Source of the DNA: Microcoleus vaginatus WJT46-NPBG5
GTDB taxonomy: Bacteria > Cyanobacteriota > Cyanobacteriia > Cyanobacteriales > Oscillatoriaceae
Assembly: GCA_019359355.1 (NCBI GenBank)
Contig: JAHHHM010000005.1
Span: 186,001 to 250,000, forward strand
DNA: 64,000 bases
Reading direction: 5' to 3'
Part shown: positions 9,732-20,657 of the stretch, piece after piece
Numbering within the stretch: the stretch's first letter is position 1
Layout of the letters: each line of letters starts with the position of its first letter
The notes under the pieces: model-generated
Databases searched by the model: none
What the model was told of the DNA's origin: nothing
The model's input: the letters and a program-made list of their open reading frames with translations, nothing else
Position numbers and translations under genes: made by a program

Positions 9732-9940
9732 GGCATGGCCTCTTTGTTTTTGAGCGCCTGAATCTTCAGCGGCGCGGGAATGCCTTGGGTGGCATTGATC
9801 CCTGGGTAGCCAGGATCGAGTTTTCCTCGCGCTTGCAGAGAAATCGGATTTCTATTTATATCTTGAACTAGCTGGATGCGTGGCATAAGTGTTCTGTCCG
9901 TAATGTTTGCCTTTTGTGGTTTGGCCTCCTTCGCTGGCAA
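9728..9940 (-). CDS. Possible small protein coupled to the REC-cyclase gene
   Basis: This 70-residue ORF is not recognised. Its stop overlaps the start of the REC-cyclase gene (ATGA), the arrangement expected for translational coupling. The sequence is Lys-, Pro- and Ile-rich with no membrane segment or motif. It could be a genuine small gene, a leader ORF or chance. The only support is the overlap. Confidence 0.3.
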   Translation of the reverse strand: MPAKEAKPQKANITDRTLMPRIQLVQDINRNPISLQARGKLDPGYPGINATQGIPAPLKIQALKNKEAMP

Positions 9941-10413
9941 AGCAGTGAGTGTTGCCGGCAGCTTACTTAAGAATTTGTGAGATTACAAATGCTTTTCCTC
10001 TCAGGGGATTGCTCAAACTTCGATTTTGGGGCGGGTGAGTGAGAATCGCTTGACATCGCAAGCATTTCTTTAAACCATTTAATCGAGTCAATGCTGTCAA
10101 GACAAAAGAAATTATAAAATTAAAATATCCAGTTGTTGCTAAGGTTTTTGTTTTTTACTATTTTATCAATTTCTCCTTTTTTTAATTAAAAATTGCAAAA
10201 TGATTTTGATCATCGAATAAATTTTTCCTGCTTACTACAAATCACAACTTAGAATAACAAAAAAGCTTAAGCTAATTAATATTTTCTTAAGTCAATCCAG
10301 CTTTTTACATTAAATAAGATAGAAAGAATTGAGCATTTATAAAAAGTTAAAATTGGCAAATTTCCCAGATCGACAGATCTCCGTTTTCCATGCAAGTACA
10401 AGCGCGAATCGGT
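9941..10413. other. Gene-free AT-rich stretch
   Basis: These 473 bases lie inside the signalling island between two small ORFs. They are strongly AT-rich (about 10080-10370), with several TTAA/AATT runs, and may hold the promoter for the REC-cyclase gene. No clear repeat or RNA was seen. Confidence 0.4.
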
Positions 10414-10662
10414 CTAACTTATTGTGCCACTCGCTGGCGGGAATGTAAAACCTTTAGCATTGGGAGGAATCGTAAGTTTGCTGCCCTCCATTGTTTTAAC
10501 AATCGCACTCCATGAGATAGAAAAAAGAAGAGAACAACCGTTGAGATCCCCCCAGTTGTTTTTTACCCCTCTCGCCTGCCTAGAGGCATGAGCGCGGTTC
10601 CAAAGGCCGGCAGATTGAGAGCGACCCAGATTTTCGCTTTTTACTTCTTTCTGTTGTGTCAT
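10414..10662 (-). CDS. Possible small protein coupled to a response regulator
   Basis: This 82-residue ORF has a start that overlaps the stop of the response regulator gene by four bases (ATGA). It is polar at the N-terminus, with a short hydrophobic patch (LLFSISWSAIV) and a Pro/Gly-rich C-terminus. I do not recognise it. Tight coupling to the regulator is the only evidence that it is translated. Confidence 0.3.
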   Translation of the reverse strand: MTQQKEVKSENLGRSQSAGLWNRAHASRQARGVKNNWGDLNGCSLLFSISWSAIVKTMEGSKLTIPPNAKGFTFPPASGTIS

Positions 10663-11036
10663 GCTTTGGCTGCTTTGTCCAGAAGTGCCTCTATTTTGCC
10701 CAGAAGCCTGATAAATTCTACGGGTTTGGTGTCATAATCGTCGCAGCCGGCTTCCAAACACTTTTCCCGATCACCGGCTATTGCGTGAGCGGTTAAGGCA
10801 ATCACTGGAATCGCGCTGGTTGTCGGGACTGCTTTAATCTGCTGGGTTGCTTGCCAACCATCAAGTATCGGTAACCCCATATCCATCAAAATTAAGTCGG
10901 GAGCTTCAGATTTGGCCATCTCCACACCTTGAGCGCCATCTGTCGCGATCACAACTTCGTAGCCTTTACGAACCAGACGCCGGGAAAGCATATCGCGATT
11001 CATCTCGTTATCTTCAACCAGCAAAATTTTAGTCAT
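10659..11036 (-). CDS. Single-domain response regulator
   Basis: This is a stand-alone receiver of 125 residues, the normal length for a CheY/DivK-like protein. LLVEDNEMNRDMLSRRL opens the domain, the phospho-acceptor is the Asp in LILMDMGLPILDG, the conserved Thr is in ALTAHA and the Lys is in DTKPVEF. Relatives of this kind often act as phosphotransfer partners of large hybrid kinases. It lies directly downstream of the hybrid kinase at 11138-14359 (about 100-base gap), so it is a likely partner, by inference. Confidence 0.92.
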   Translation of the reverse strand: MTKILLVEDNEMNRDMLSRRLVRKGYEVVIATDGAQGVEMAKSEAPDLILMDMGLPILDGWQATQQIKAVPTTSAIPVIALTAHAIAGDREKCLEAGCDDYDTKPVEFIRLLGKIEALLDKAAKA

Positions 11037-11137
11037 CTTTCGTTTACCTAGTAGCAGTTGCAGGATCAGCCAGAAGTATGAACAATGGCTTTCGCAATTC
11101 TTAATTCTTAATTTTCAAGTCTTCTGCTGGTTAATGA

Positions 11138-14100
11138 CTACTGCCCTCTGCGATCTATGCTGGTGGTTAATAAATCACGAACTTCGCCTAGTAAATCTTC
11201 ATAGCTGCAAGCTCCTTTTTGAAGAATCAGCTCGACGTTTTCGGTGAGGTACTGCCGTTCTACCGGCGTAAGTTCCATTGCCGTTAGCACCACAACCGGC
11301 ACGGATCGTCCGGCTAGCGTGCGGCGGACTTCTGTGATGAATTGAAATCCGTCCCTCTTAGGCAGCATCAGGTCTAATAAAATTAAGTTTGGCTGGCTTT
11401 GAGCAAACAAGCCTATTGCGTCACTTCCACTTTCGGCTTCAGTGACACTCCATCCTTCTTTTTCTAGTAAGTTCCGCAGCATTTGCCTTTGCATCGTGTC
11501 GCCAGTGATCATCAAAATTTGACCGGCACTGCCGGCACTATTGTGCAAACGTCCATATCGCTTTAACAACTCAACTAGGCGCTTATATTCAACCGGCTTG
11601 GTTAAATAATCCGACGCCCCTAAAGCGAAACCAATCTTTTGGTTGTCCGCAATTGTCAGCACAATCACGGGAATATCCGCAAGTTCGGGATCGGATTTGA
11701 GCGCTGCCAACACCGCCCACCCATCCATATCGGGCATCATAACATCGAGGGTGATTGCGGCAGGACGCAGTGCTTTGGCTAACTGTAACCCGTCCTTGCC
11801 ACTGCCAGCACTGGCAATGCCAAAGCCTTGTTTAACTAAATGACGCTCCAGTAAATCACGCACGGCTGGATCATCATCAATCACCAGTACCAAAGGCAGT
11901 GAGGAGGGTTCACTGTTGACAGAATGCGTTTCTTTCCCTCGTGCTTTCTCCCATTCTCCCCCAGTCAAACGCTCAACAGCAGAGAGATCAACCACCTGTG
12001 CCGGCAAGCGCACGGTAAAAGTCGAACCCACTCCCACTTGGCTTTCTACATTAATCTCGCCCCCCATCATCTGGCAAAAGTGGCGGGTAATTGCCAATCC
12101 CAAGCCGGTGCCGCCGTATTTGCGCGTGGTGGAGGCGTCAGCTTGGGTAAAGGGTTGAAACACTTTTTCCACTTGTTCTGAACTCATGCCGATGCCGGTG
12201 TCTCGGACGCTAAAAACAATCAAAGATTCAGGGTTCACAACGTCCGCTTCCCCCGATCCCTGTTTCCCCTCACGAGTGACTGTCAGCGTTATTTGGCCAC
12301 CTTCGGTAAATTTGGCGGCATTGCTTAGCAAGTTTAAGAGTATTTGCCGCACTTTTGTGAGATCGGCGTGCATGGTGGCTGTTTGGGGTGATCCCTCACC
12401 TTGAGTATGTAACCCCAAAATTTCTACGGTGTTGCTATTTTTCTCAATCAGCGGGCCGGCAGTGCTGACAACCTCATCAATTAAAGCTTCGATATTAAAG
12501 GTTTCTAGGCAAAGTTCCATCTTGCCGGCCTCGATTTTCGAGATATCAAGGATATCGTTAATTAAGGCAAGCAGATGTTTGCCGGCAGCGTGAATCTTTT
12601 GCAAGTCCGGAACGAACTCTACATTTCCCGCATCCTCAGCGTCTTCTTGAAGCATCTCGCTATAACCGATGATTGCATTGAGCGGTGTTCGCAACTCGTG
12701 GCTAATATTGGCAAGAAATTTGCTCTTGGCAGTATTGGCAGCTTCCGCAACTTCTTTAGCCCGCTGCAGGTGTTCCTCGGCTTGCTTGCGTTCCAATTCG
12801 GAGGCAGCACGCATGGCAAAAATTCGCAGCATTGAGGCGGCGAGTTGGGTGTTTGATAGGGGTTGAGTGCTGAGTACGACTAAAATCCCCAATGGGGAGC
12901 CGGCAGAGTTAACTAGAGGCGCTCCCATGTACCCCTCGACGCCCATTTCAACGAGTAATTGATCTAAAGGAAATTGCTGTTGAACGCCTTGGGGATAGCA
13001 ACACAGGTGTTTTCCCACGACGTTTTCGCAGGGGGTATTGGCCAAACTGTATTTGAAATTATCCGCAATCTCACCGTGAGCGCAGACGGCGATCGTTTCG
13101 ACGGTAGTGCCTGGTTTATCTAACTGGCCGATAAAAGCCCAGTCTACCTCTAAGGTTTTGGCTAGATATTGCACTAAAGAGCGGAAAAATGCTTCTCCCG
13201 TTGCTGCCGAAACGCCTTCAGCGATATTTCGCAATGCCTGTTCTGTCCATTTGCGTTCGGAAATGTCGCGCACGATTGCCAGCAACCGATCTTTCCCTCT
13301 CAGGGGAACCCGTTTGAGGTTGATTTCTACCCAGATCGGTTGGCCGGCCTTGTTTTGACACAGCCATTCAAAGAGCTGAGGTTCACCGGCTGCTGCTTTA
13401 ATCACCCACTGCCGTGCCCGTTTTTTGGTATACGGGGGTTGATCGCCACTTAAAACGTCTAGATTTAGGGTTCTGGCTTCTTCCGCGCTATAGCCGAAAA
13501 GCTCGCACATTTTCTGGTTTACGTCCAGGATCATGCCGGTTTCCCAATCATGAACCACAATTGCGTCTGTAGCGCTGTCAAAAATCGCCCGGTAATTAGT
13601 CTCGGACATTGTCAACGCTTGTTCTGCTTGCTTGCGTTCGGTGATGTCGCGAGTGATAGTGAGCAGGCACTTTTGTTCGCCCAAGTTGATGACTTCTGCG
13701 GAGAACAGTCCCACGAGAATTTTACCGGCTTTTGTGCGAAATTCAATTTCTTGGTTGGCAACAGCGCCGTGTTGTTGAAAAGTTTTCAGCATTTGGGCAC
13801 GTTGCTGTGGATGAACCCAGATGTTGCGTTCTGCTGAAGTGTAGCCAATGATCTCTTGCCGGTTGTAGCCGGTGATTCGCAGGAAACTGTCATTGACTTC
13901 AATAAAACGCCCTTCTGTCAGGGTGCTAATTGTGATGGCATCGGGACTGGCGCGAAAGGCTTTGGAGAACTTTTCTTCAGAGTTCGACAGGGCTTGTGCA
14001 GTCAGTCGTTTCAGATGGCGCACGAGGATATAGGCAACAACGCCGGCGCACACTAGCAGCAACCCACCCCCGATTTGCCACCACTGACTCGGCAATAAGC

Positions 14101-14359
14101 TCAAGCTGATCAAGTTTGGCATTGTTACCCACCCAAACGCATAAGCGGAAATACAAGCAGCCAAACCAGGCGTCAGAAATTGCGGTGAGTTTAAGGCACG
14201 TTCTAGTCGGGTGCGAGAGCTTTTCTGATACTGGAGTTTTAATTGATAATTTTCTTGACAAAATCGCTGTTGTTCTAACTGATAGAAGGCCCAAACGGCG
14301 GCTAGAATCAAACAAGCTCCTGACACCCCTGCCAAGTCATGCGGAAGCTGGAATTTCAT
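11138..14359 (-). CDS. Membrane hybrid histidine kinase (PAS-PAS-GAF-HK-REC-REC)
   Basis: This 1073-residue kinase has an N-terminal membrane region (about 1-115) with three probable hydrophobic segments, including [12 protein letters not shown]. Next come two PAS domains (about 125-245 and 250-370, ending ITERKQAEQ and ISERKWTEQ) and a GAF domain (about 375-535). HisKA has His in [14 protein letters not shown], and the HATPase region has [18 protein letters not shown] and GGTGLGLAI. Two receivers follow (Asp in [10 protein letters not shown] and [11 protein letters not shown]). About 200 bases of the ATPase region are nearly identical to the Amt-kinase gene upstream, showing recent duplication or conversion. 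It probably feeds the REC protein at 10659. Confidence 0.93.
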   Translation of the reverse strand: MKFQLPHDLAGVSGACLILAAVWAFYQLEQQRFCQENYQLKLQYQKSSRTRLERALNSPQFLTPGLAACISAYAFGWVTMPNLISLSLLPSQWWQIGGGLLLVCAGVVAYILVRHLKRLTAQALSNSEEKFSKAFRASPDAITISTLTEGRFIEVNDSFLRITGYNRQEIIGYTSAERNIWVHPQQRAQMLKTFQQHGAVANQEIEFRTKAGKILVGLFSAEVINLGEQKCLLTITRDITERKQAEQALTMSETNYRAIFDSATDAIVVHDWETGMILDVNQKMCELFGYSAEEARTLNLDVLSGDQPPYTKKRARQWVIKAAAGEPQLFEWLCQNKAGQPIWVEINLKRVPLRGKDRLLAIVRDISERKWTEQALRNIAEGVSAATGEAFFRSLVQYLAKTLEVDWAFIGQLDKPGTTVETIAVCAHGEIADNFKYSLANTPCENVVGKHLCCYPQGVQQQFPLDQLLVEMGVEGYMGAPLVNSAGSPLGILVVLSTQPLSNTQLAASMLRIFAMRAASELERKQAEEHLQRAKEVAEAANTAKSKFLANISHELRTPLNAIIGYSEMLQEDAEDAGNVEFVPDLQKIHAAGKHLLALINDILDISKIEAGKMELCLETFNIEALIDEVVSTAGPLIEKNSNTVEILGLHTQGEGSPQTATMHADLTKVRQILLNLLSNAAKFTEGGQITLTVTREGKQGSGEADVVNPESLIVFSVRDTGIGMSSEQVEKVFQPFTQADASTTRKYGGTGLGLAITRHFCQMMGGEINVESQVGVGSTFTVRLPAQVVDLSAVERLTGGEWEKARGKETHSVNSEPSSLPLVLVIDDDPAVRDLLERHLVKQGFGIASAGSGKDGLQLAKALRPAAITLDVMMPDMDGWAVLAALKSDPELADIPVIVLTIADNQKIGFALGASDYLTKPVEYKRLVELLKRYGRLHNSAGSAGQILMITGDTMQRQMLRNLLEKEGWSVTEAESGSDAIGLFAQSQPNLILLDLMLPKRDGFQFITEVRRTLAGRSVPVVVLTAMELTPVERQYLTENVELILQKGACSYEDLLGEVRDLLTTSIDRRGQ
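12018..12217. repeat. Near-identical 200-bp segment, copy A (kinase ATPase region)
   Basis: This segment encodes the G1/G2 part of the HATPase domain in the hybrid kinase. It matches 15481-15680 in the Amt-kinase gene base for base, apart from two substitutions that I can see (near 12139 and 12175). The flanks diverge. Confidence 0.9.
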
Positions 14360-14615
14360 GGCTTTACTTTCCCTACCAATAGCCTAAACCGCTGGCACTT
14401 TCCACAAGTATCAGCGCCGGCTGCCTTTGCAATCATCTTAAGCGCGTTCGTCCTTACTGTGAACAACAAGCTTTGCTACACCGGCATTGCTCGGTTGTTA
14501 GCAAGCGCAATGCTTCCTATTAAAGAATTATCGACTTAACTGTAGAAGGAACTTAATTCAAAAACAGAAAAAGTAAAAAAAATTCAGTTTCTTTTCCTTT
14601 TTTTGGTTTTAATTT

Positions 14616-17600
14616 TCACATTTGAGCGGGCAAGCTTGCCATGAGGAGATCACGGACTTGATGCAGCAGTTCCTCACAGGTGTGCGCTCCTTTTTGGAGA
14701 ATCTGCTCGACACAACCATTGAGAAATTGATAATCTGCCGGTGTTAAATCCATTGCCGTAACGACTACAATCGGAAGATTTCGCGTCTGGGGATTGTTGC
14801 GTAATTCAGTAATCACCTCAAACCCATCCATCTGGGGCATCATTAAATCTAACAAAATTAAGTCTGGGCAATTTTCAGCGACACGATCTAAAGCTGCCCG
14901 TCCATTTTCCGCTTCCGTGACATTCCAACCCTCTCTTTGTAAAGTCCGTCGCAGCATTTCGCGGGTGACGGCATCATCTTCAACAATCAGAATTTGACCG
15001 GCACGATCTTGCCGGTATTTGCGTAATAAACTGAGAAGGCGATTGCGATCAATCGGTTTAGTTAGAAAATCTGAGGCACCCAAGGCAAAGCCAAGATTTT
15101 TATGATCCATAATCGTGGCAACAATCACCGGCACATCTGCCAGATCCGGATCAGCTTTGAGGGTTGCCAACACTGCCCAGCCATTCATTCCCTGCATCAG
15201 CACATCTAGTACGATCGCGGCTGGGTGCAGTTCTTTTGCCAGCTGCAAGCCGATCTCGCCGGTGGCGGCTGTCTCAATGCGAAAGCCTTCTTTTAACAGC
15301 CGGCGTTCAATCAACTCACACACGGCTGGATCGTCGTCAATCACCAGCACTAAAGGACGGGTTGGGGGTTCACTTTTGATAGAAAGCTTTTCTCCCCCTT
15401 TCTTCTCCCCCTCTCCCTGCTTCTCACCTATGACTTTTTTGACACCGGCATCTGTCACCTGTGCCGGCAGGCGCACGGTGAAAGTCGAACCCACTCCCAC
15501 TTGGCTTTCTACATTAATCTCGCCCCCCATCATCTGGCAAAAGTGGCGGGTAATTGCCAATCCCAAGCCGGTGCCGCCGTATTTGCGCGTGGTGGAGGCG
15601 TCGGCTTGGGTAAAGGGTTGAAACACTTTTTCCACTTGCTCTGAACTCATGCCGATGCCGGTGTCTCGGACGCTAAAAACGATCAAGGATTGGGAATGAG
15701 GTGTTGCCAATTCTCTGGTTACTGAAATGGAAATTGTGCCGTTTTCCGTAAATTTGGCGGCGTTGCTCAGGAGGTTAAAAAGCACCTGCCTCACCTTGGT
15801 CATATCGGCGTGCATGATGCCAATTTTACGGTCGTACTCTACGTTTAAGTTATTGCTATTTTTCTCAATAACGGGCTGAATTGTGGCAGCAATTTCCATG
15901 ATCAACCCCCCAACATCAAAGGGTTCTAAATAAAGCTCCATCCGACCCGCTTCTATTTTAGAAATATCAAGAATATCGTTAATTAAATTGAGTTGATGTT
16001 TGCCGGCAGCCCGAATTTTCTCTAAATCTGGAACGATATCTGTGTAGCCAAAATCCTCGGCTTCTTCTTGCAGCATTTCGCTATAACCAATAATCGCATT
16101 CAGCGGGGTTCGCAACTCATGACTCATGTTCGCCAGAAACGTACTTTTAGCTCGGTTGGCGGCTTCTGCGGCTTCCTTTGCTTTGCGTAACTCTTCGGCT
16201 GCTAGTTTGCGCTCGGTGATATCTTCAACCATGCCTTCATAGTAGAGGATATTGCCGGTGTCATCGCGCACCACACGGGCGTTTTCAGAAATCCAAATAA
16301 TGCTGCCGTCTGTGCGATAAACCTCAGATTTAAACCCAAAAACAGCCTCATTTTCTGCCATTTGTGCGATAAATTCTGCACGGCGGTTGGGCTGTACATA
16401 TAACTGCCGATCAATGTCTGTGAGTTGATCCATCAATTCTGCCGGCGAGGCATAACCATAAAGCCTCGCCAGTGCAGGATTTGCACTTAAGTATCGCCCC
16501 TCTGGGGTTGTTTGAAAAATTCCATCAACCGCATTTTCAAAAATGCTGCGATATTTCGCCTCAGCTTGTTTGAGTGCCTCCACGGCTTGCTTACGTTGAA
16601 TGACTGTTCCCAACTGCGTTGCCACGGCTAAAACCAATTCAACTAATCGTTTATTCTCTTGGCGAGAAGCAAACATAAAGAAAATCAGAATTGCCACAAC
16701 TTGGTTATCAGCAATAATCGGAACGCCAAGAGCGCATTTAAGTCCAACAATTTGCGCTAAAGGAGCGCGTAAAAATATGGTTTCTTTTTGGGTAGAAACA
16801 TTTGGAATCCATTCCGGCTGCTGTGACACCCAAATTCGCCCAGGCAACCAAATGCCGGGAGGAAACGTTAGCCCTTCACTTAGGGATCTAAACTCTTGTA
16901 ATCTTTCGCTATTGCTATACCACGCCGGACTGCATTCTAGCACTGTCCCCCCAAAGGCAGGAACCCAAGCTTCTCCATAATTCCAACCTGTTGCTTCACA
17001 GACTTTTGTCAACGTCACACCTAAGGCTGAGTGAAAATCTGGAGCTTCATTAATTGCTTGCATCATGGTTTGCAAAAGACGAATTTCATCTTCTGCTTGC
17101 TTGCGCTCGGTGATATCTCGAAATGTGCCAGTGTAGAAGGTTTTAGTAATTTTTTCGCGACTTTCTGTAGAGGATTTTTTCTGATTTTCAATTGATTTGG
17201 TGATGATAACTTCCATGTAAAAATTTGAACCATCCGCCCGCCGACCCAAGGTTGAGAAGGGAATATTAAAAATTGAAAATGGAAAACCTTTGCTATTTTC
17301 GATGTCTGCTGCTTCTAGCTGCGTTCCTAACAGTTGGACGATAGATCGATCTCTAATTTCGCCTTCTTTATAGCCAAATATATTCTCAGCAGCGGGGTTT
17401 AAGCTGAGGATTCGCCCTTGTTGAGAAAAGGTGATAATCCCGTCCATTGAGCTTTTAACAATGGCTTCTGTGCGGGCAATCTCGCCTTCTAGGGCTTCTA
17501 TGATGCGGTTATACCGGCTGGCTATCTGGCCAACTTCTGTGAAGGGTTCCACCGGCACTCTCAAACTCAGATCACCTGTTTTTGATTGCCGATCCATCAC

Positions 17601-18839
17601 CTTATAAAGTTCTAACAAATCGGTTTTAGCGCCATGTTCGGAAATATTCAGTCCAACGCGTTCTTGGGTGCGGGTAACGCGCAGTGGGAAGAAGCGATTA
17701 ATCAGCCGCAACAGCATAAAACTCAGGGCAAATGCCCAAATAAAACAGACAAAAATGCCGAGAAGTTGAATTTGAATTTGCCCGAAACGATCAAGTCCTG
17801 TGTCTAAAAGCTGGGTATTGCCAAATAAGGCAACGGCTAGGGTTCCCCAAATGCCGCCTCCTAAATGAACGGGAATTACGCCCACTGCATCATCAATTTT
17901 GAGGCGTTCGAGTAAGGATTCGGTTGCTAGCATAACGATGCCACCGACTGCGCCAATAATCACGGCTGAGCCGGCGCTAACGACGTGGCAGCTGGCGTTG
18001 ATGGCAACTAAGCCGGCTAAGGAACCGTTGATGACTGAGTTAACATCGGCACGCCGGTGTTTGAAATAACCGGCAACAAGGGCTGCGATCTGACCGGCAG
18101 CGCCGGCAAGCACGGTGTTTAGGATGATGATGGGAACGCGTTCATTAAAAGCGAAGGTGCTGCCGCCGTTGAAGCCAAACCAACCAAACCACAGCAGTAG
18201 AGTTCCCAGTAGTGCGAGGGGAATGTTGGCACCGGCAATTTTTCTGGGGGAGCGATTTTTGGGAAACCGGCCCATGCGGGGGCCAATAATTAGAACGGCG
18301 GCGAGGGAAATCCAGCCGCCAAGGCTGTGAACGACGGTTGAGCCGGCAAAATCGACGAAGCCTAAATTGGCTAGCCACCCTGCCGGTTTGCCTACATCGG
18401 CACCATTCCAGATCCAGTGGCCAAATACGGGATAGATCACACCTGAAACCAGCGCCGCCATTAAGATATAGCTGTTAAAGCGCATTCGTTCTGCCACTGC
18501 CCCAGAAATCAGCGTCACTGCGGTTGAGCAGAACATTAATTGAAAGACAAAAAAGGCGGTTTCTCTCATTGCGACAGGACTTTCATTCATCCCGAAATTT
18601 GGAATAAAGCCGATTGTGCCTATCCAGCCGCCCCAGGAGTGGCCAAACATCAGGGCGGAGCCGAACATCCAAAACAGGACAGCACAGACGCCGAAATCGG
18701 TTAAGTTTTTAATCGCAACGTTAATATTATTTTTGCTGCGCGTCAGCCCAGATTCTAGGCATAAAAATCCCGCCTGCATTAAAAAAATCAGGCTGCTACT
18801 GACTATAAGCCATAGAAGATCGACCATTGAGCTGTCCAT
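14616..18839 (-). CDS. Ammonium channel (Amt) fused to hybrid histidine kinase
   Basis: This is a 1407-residue fusion. Residues 1-390 are a complete Amt/Rh-type channel with about 11 membrane helices. GHWIW, the Asp-163 motif DFAGSTVVH and the twin pore histidines (His171 and His325) are all present. A HAMP-like linker (about 385-450, [19 protein letters not shown]) leads to PAS (about 455-570), GAF (about 590-745) and PAS (about 755-880). HisKA follows (His in [14 protein letters not shown]), then HATPase (GGTGLGLAI) and two receivers ([10 protein letters not shown] and [11 protein letters not shown]). Amt-kinase sensors are known, for example in anammox bacteria, and transduce extracellular ammonium. 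Pore residues are retained, so transport is not excluded. It is first in transcription order of the island. Confidence 0.95.
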   Translation of the reverse strand: MDSSMVDLLWLIVSSSLIFLMQAGFLCLESGLTRSKNNINVAIKNLTDFGVCAVLFWMFGSALMFGHSWGGWIGTIGFIPNFGMNESPVAMRETAFFVFQLMFCSTAVTLISGAVAERMRFNSYILMAALVSGVIYPVFGHWIWNGADVGKPAGWLANLGFVDFAGSTVVHSLGGWISLAAVLIIGPRMGRFPKNRSPRKIAGANIPLALLGTLLLWFGWFGFNGGSTFAFNERVPIIILNTVLAGAAGQIAALVAGYFKHRRADVNSVINGSLAGLVAINASCHVVSAGSAVIIGAVGGIVMLATESLLERLKIDDAVGVIPVHLGGGIWGTLAVALFGNTQLLDTGLDRFGQIQIQLLGIFVCFIWAFALSFMLLRLINRFFPLRVTRTQERVGLNISEHGAKTDLLELYKVMDRQSKTGDLSLRVPVEPFTEVGQIASRYNRIIEALEGEIARTEAIVKSSMDGIITFSQQGRILSLNPAAENIFGYKEGEIRDRSIVQLLGTQLEAADIENSKGFPFSIFNIPFSTLGRRADGSNFYMEVIITKSIENQKKSSTESREKITKTFYTGTFRDITERKQAEDEIRLLQTMMQAINEAPDFHSALGVTLTKVCEATGWNYGEAWVPAFGGTVLECSPAWYSNSERLQEFRSLSEGLTFPPGIWLPGRIWVSQQPEWIPNVSTQKETIFLRAPLAQIVGLKCALGVPIIADNQVVAILIFFMFASRQENKRLVELVLAVATQLGTVIQRKQAVEALKQAEAKYRSIFENAVDGIFQTTPEGRYLSANPALARLYGYASPAELMDQLTDIDRQLYVQPNRRAEFIAQMAENEAVFGFKSEVYRTDGSIIWISENARVVRDDTGNILYYEGMVEDITERKLAAEELRKAKEAAEAANRAKSTFLANMSHELRTPLNAIIGYSEMLQEEAEDFGYTDIVPDLEKIRAAGKHQLNLINDILDISKIEAGRMELYLEPFDVGGLIMEIAATIQPVIEKNSNNLNVEYDRKIGIMHADMTKVRQVLFNLLSNAAKFTENGTISISVTRELATPHSQSLIVFSVRDTGIGMSSEQVEKVFQPFTQADASTTRKYGGTGLGLAITRHFCQMMGGEINVESQVGVGSTFTVRLPAQVTDAGVKKVIGEKQGEGEKKGGEKLSIKSEPPTRPLVLVIDDDPAVCELIERRLLKEGFRIETAATGEIGLQLAKELHPAAIVLDVLMQGMNGWAVLATLKADPDLADVPVIVATIMDHKNLGFALGASDFLTKPIDRNRLLSLLRKYRQDRAGQILIVEDDAVTREMLRRTLQREGWNVTEAENGRAALDRVAENCPDLILLDLMMPQMDGFEVITELRNNPQTRNLPIVVVTAMDLTPADYQFLNGCVEQILQKGAHTCEELLHQVRDLLMASLPAQM
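15481..15680. repeat. Near-identical 200-bp segment, copy B (kinase ATPase region)
   Basis: This is the partner of 12018-12217. The encoded stretch, from the DTGIGM box through [12 protein letters not shown], is identical at the protein level in both genes. Identity extends through synonymous positions, so it is recent rather than only selected. Confidence 0.9.
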
Positions 18840-19543
18840 CTCCGACTTTCCCCTCTACTACAATGAAAGTTGTAAAATGAAAAATTAGTTGAATAATTTC
18901 AATTTTCTCTGCTCTTTTCTTTTTAGGAGCTATTTATCATTTTTTGAGTAAAATTTACAAATTTATATAGATTTAAAAAATTCCTAATAAGTTTTATATT
19001 TTTTTATTTAAAAGAAGCGGCTAATTTAGGCTGGGGAATTGAAAAGTCAAAGCGGACAAATCTGATTCTGGGGCCGGATGTCAATAAAATCACCTGGCTT
19101 GTGCCAGTGTTGTACCGGGAAATTACTCCCTAAAAATAGCTAAGTTAAGGGAAAAATCGCTGAAGTAAGACACGGTTGAGGAAAATGCAAATGAGGACGT
19201 ATCAAACGCTACTAAATTGCATTTGGCAAAAACAGATTTTGTTAAGTTAAGCAAGTATTAGAGGGAGTTATCCGGAAAAGAACATCATATCCCTGCTCAT
19301 GTTATTGTTTGCGATTGCTTAAACGATCAAAGCACATCACAATTCTTAGAGCACTTTCCCTGATAAAAGCAACTGAGGCGGGGGAATGGGGGAGCTAGGG
19401 ATACCATTTTGGGTTTGAGATTTTAAATGTCCGGATTGCCCAATCCTTTAGAACTTGAAGGGTTGCCGGCATTTACCAAAATGGTATGAGTTGTGATGTT
19501 TCCCTCTTGATCCCTCACACGTTCCGTTTTATAGCCCGGTAAG
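18840..19543. other. Gene-free stretch upstream of the Amt-kinase gene
   Basis: This 704-base gap separates the Amt-kinase start from the dnaJ stop, both on the minus strand. The part near 18890-19020 is very AT-rich and should contain the Amt-kinase promoter. A GTA/TAC pair at 19112-19126 resembles an NtcA site but has a 9-base spacer. No ORF or RNA was recognised. Confidence 0.4.
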
Positions 19544-20551
19544 CTATTCCTGTAAATCTAGCCGGGGATTAAAGGTTTCTATTAGACGCAACTTTTCATA
19601 GAGTTCTCGTTCTTGAGCGCTGATTTCTGTGGGAACCATAATTTGGATTTCCACCAGCTGATCGCCTCGTGTGCCGGTGCCGGTGGGGTAGCCTTTACCG
19701 GCAAGACGCAGGCGTTGACCGGATCGAACCCCTGCCGGCACTCTCATTTTCACCAAACCATCAAGGGTCGGCACTTCAATTGGCCCTCCCAGCACTGCCT
19801 CACTAGGCGTTAACGGAAGTTGGCAGCGAATATCAGACCCTTCTAACTTAAAAAAAGCATGGGGCGTGACGGTAATTTTCAAAAACAAATCTCCGCCGGC
19901 CAAACCTTGGTTTTTGAGACGGATACGCTGGCCGGTAACCATACCACCGGGCATATTGACTTCTAAAGAGCGTCCGTCTTCCAGGCGTATCCGCTCATTT
20001 CCTCCCACATAAGCTTTTTCCAGGGGCAAGCTGAGACGCGCTTCCACATCCCGGCGCGTCGCGCGAGAACCACCGACTGTATAAGCGGTTTTTGTCGTTC
20101 CCGGTCGAAAAGAATCCGCCGAATCAACCCGCACACGCGGGCCGGGGGGTGGAGTGGAAACCGCATTGTCATTGCGCCGGTTTAGCAGCTGGTCAACAAA
20201 GGTGTTAAAGTCAGCGAACTGACTGAAATCCACATCTTCGGTAGAAGTTCGACCGTTGCTAGTGCGACCGTTCCAGGTTTTAGCTGCCGGCGTTCGCGGA
20301 GCTTTGCCACTCTGGAAATCTTTCTGCTTCCAAAACCGACTGAACTGGTCATATTGCGCCCGCTTGCTCGGATCGGAAAGAATGTCGTAAGCTTCGCTAA
20401 TCTCCTTAAATTTTTCTTCTGCTTCTTTGTTTCCCGGATTCAAGTCTGGGTGATACTGCCGAGCCAGTCGGCGATAAACTTTTTTAATCTCGTCGCTGGA
20501 GGTATCTCTGGGAACTCCCAGAATCTGGTAGTAGTTCCGAAAGTTCTGCAT
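19544..20551 (-). CDS. dnaJ: DnaJ-type co-chaperone (no zinc finger)
   Basis: This 335-residue J protein stimulates the ATPase of its Hsp70 partner. Residues 1-70 are the J domain with the HPD motif in [11 protein letters not shown] linker of about 100 residues rich in Ser/Thr/Arg follows, where a type I DnaJ would have Gly/Phe and zinc-finger regions, so it is a CbpA-like type II protein. Two C-terminal substrate-binding domains occupy about 165-325 ([29 protein letters not shown]). It lies 106 bases downstream of dnaK and is probably co-transcribed. The pairing resembles the cyanobacterial dnaK3-dnaJ3 cluster. Confidence 0.93.
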   Translation of the reverse strand: MQNFRNYYQILGVPRDTSSDEIKKVYRRLARQYHPDLNPGNKEAEEKFKEISEAYDILSDPSKRAQYDQFSRFWKQKDFQSGKAPRTPAAKTWNGRTSNGRTSTEDVDFSQFADFNTFVDQLLNRRNDNAVSTPPPGPRVRVDSADSFRPGTTKTAYTVGGSRATRRDVEARLSLPLEKAYVGGNERIRLEDGRSLEVNMPGGMVTGQRIRLKNQGLAGGDLFLKITVTPHAFFKLEGSDIRCQLPLTPSEAVLGGPIEVPTLDGLVKMRVPAGVRSGQRLRLAGKGYPTGTGTRGDQLVEIQIMVPTEISAQERELYEKLRLIETFNPRLDLQE

Positions 20552-20554
20552 TTT

Positions 20555-20621
20555 CAGGTGTTAGGTGTCAGGTGTCAAGGTTCAGTTGCCAGCACTCAGG
20601 GTTCAGTTGCCGGCACTCAGG
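20555..20621. repeat. Tandem repeats between dnaK and dnaJ
   Basis: An AGGTGTC-type heptamer repeat (20555-20579) is followed by two 21-base copies (20580-20600 and 20601-20621), each starting GTTCAGTTGCC and differing at one base. They lie just before the dnaJ start. Confidence 0.8.
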
Positions 20622-20657
20622 TGAACGGCTGAGTGCCCAGGGCGAATTGATGACCCA

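Noticed and set aside
12018-15680. Near-identical kinase tracts considered as an assembly error
   Set aside because: Flanks and surrounding domains differ clearly between the two genes, so both copies are real. Kept as a finding instead.
19112-19126. GTA...TAC resembling an NtcA binding site upstream of the Amt-kinase gene
   Set aside because: The spacer is nine bases, whereas the NtcA consensus needs eight.
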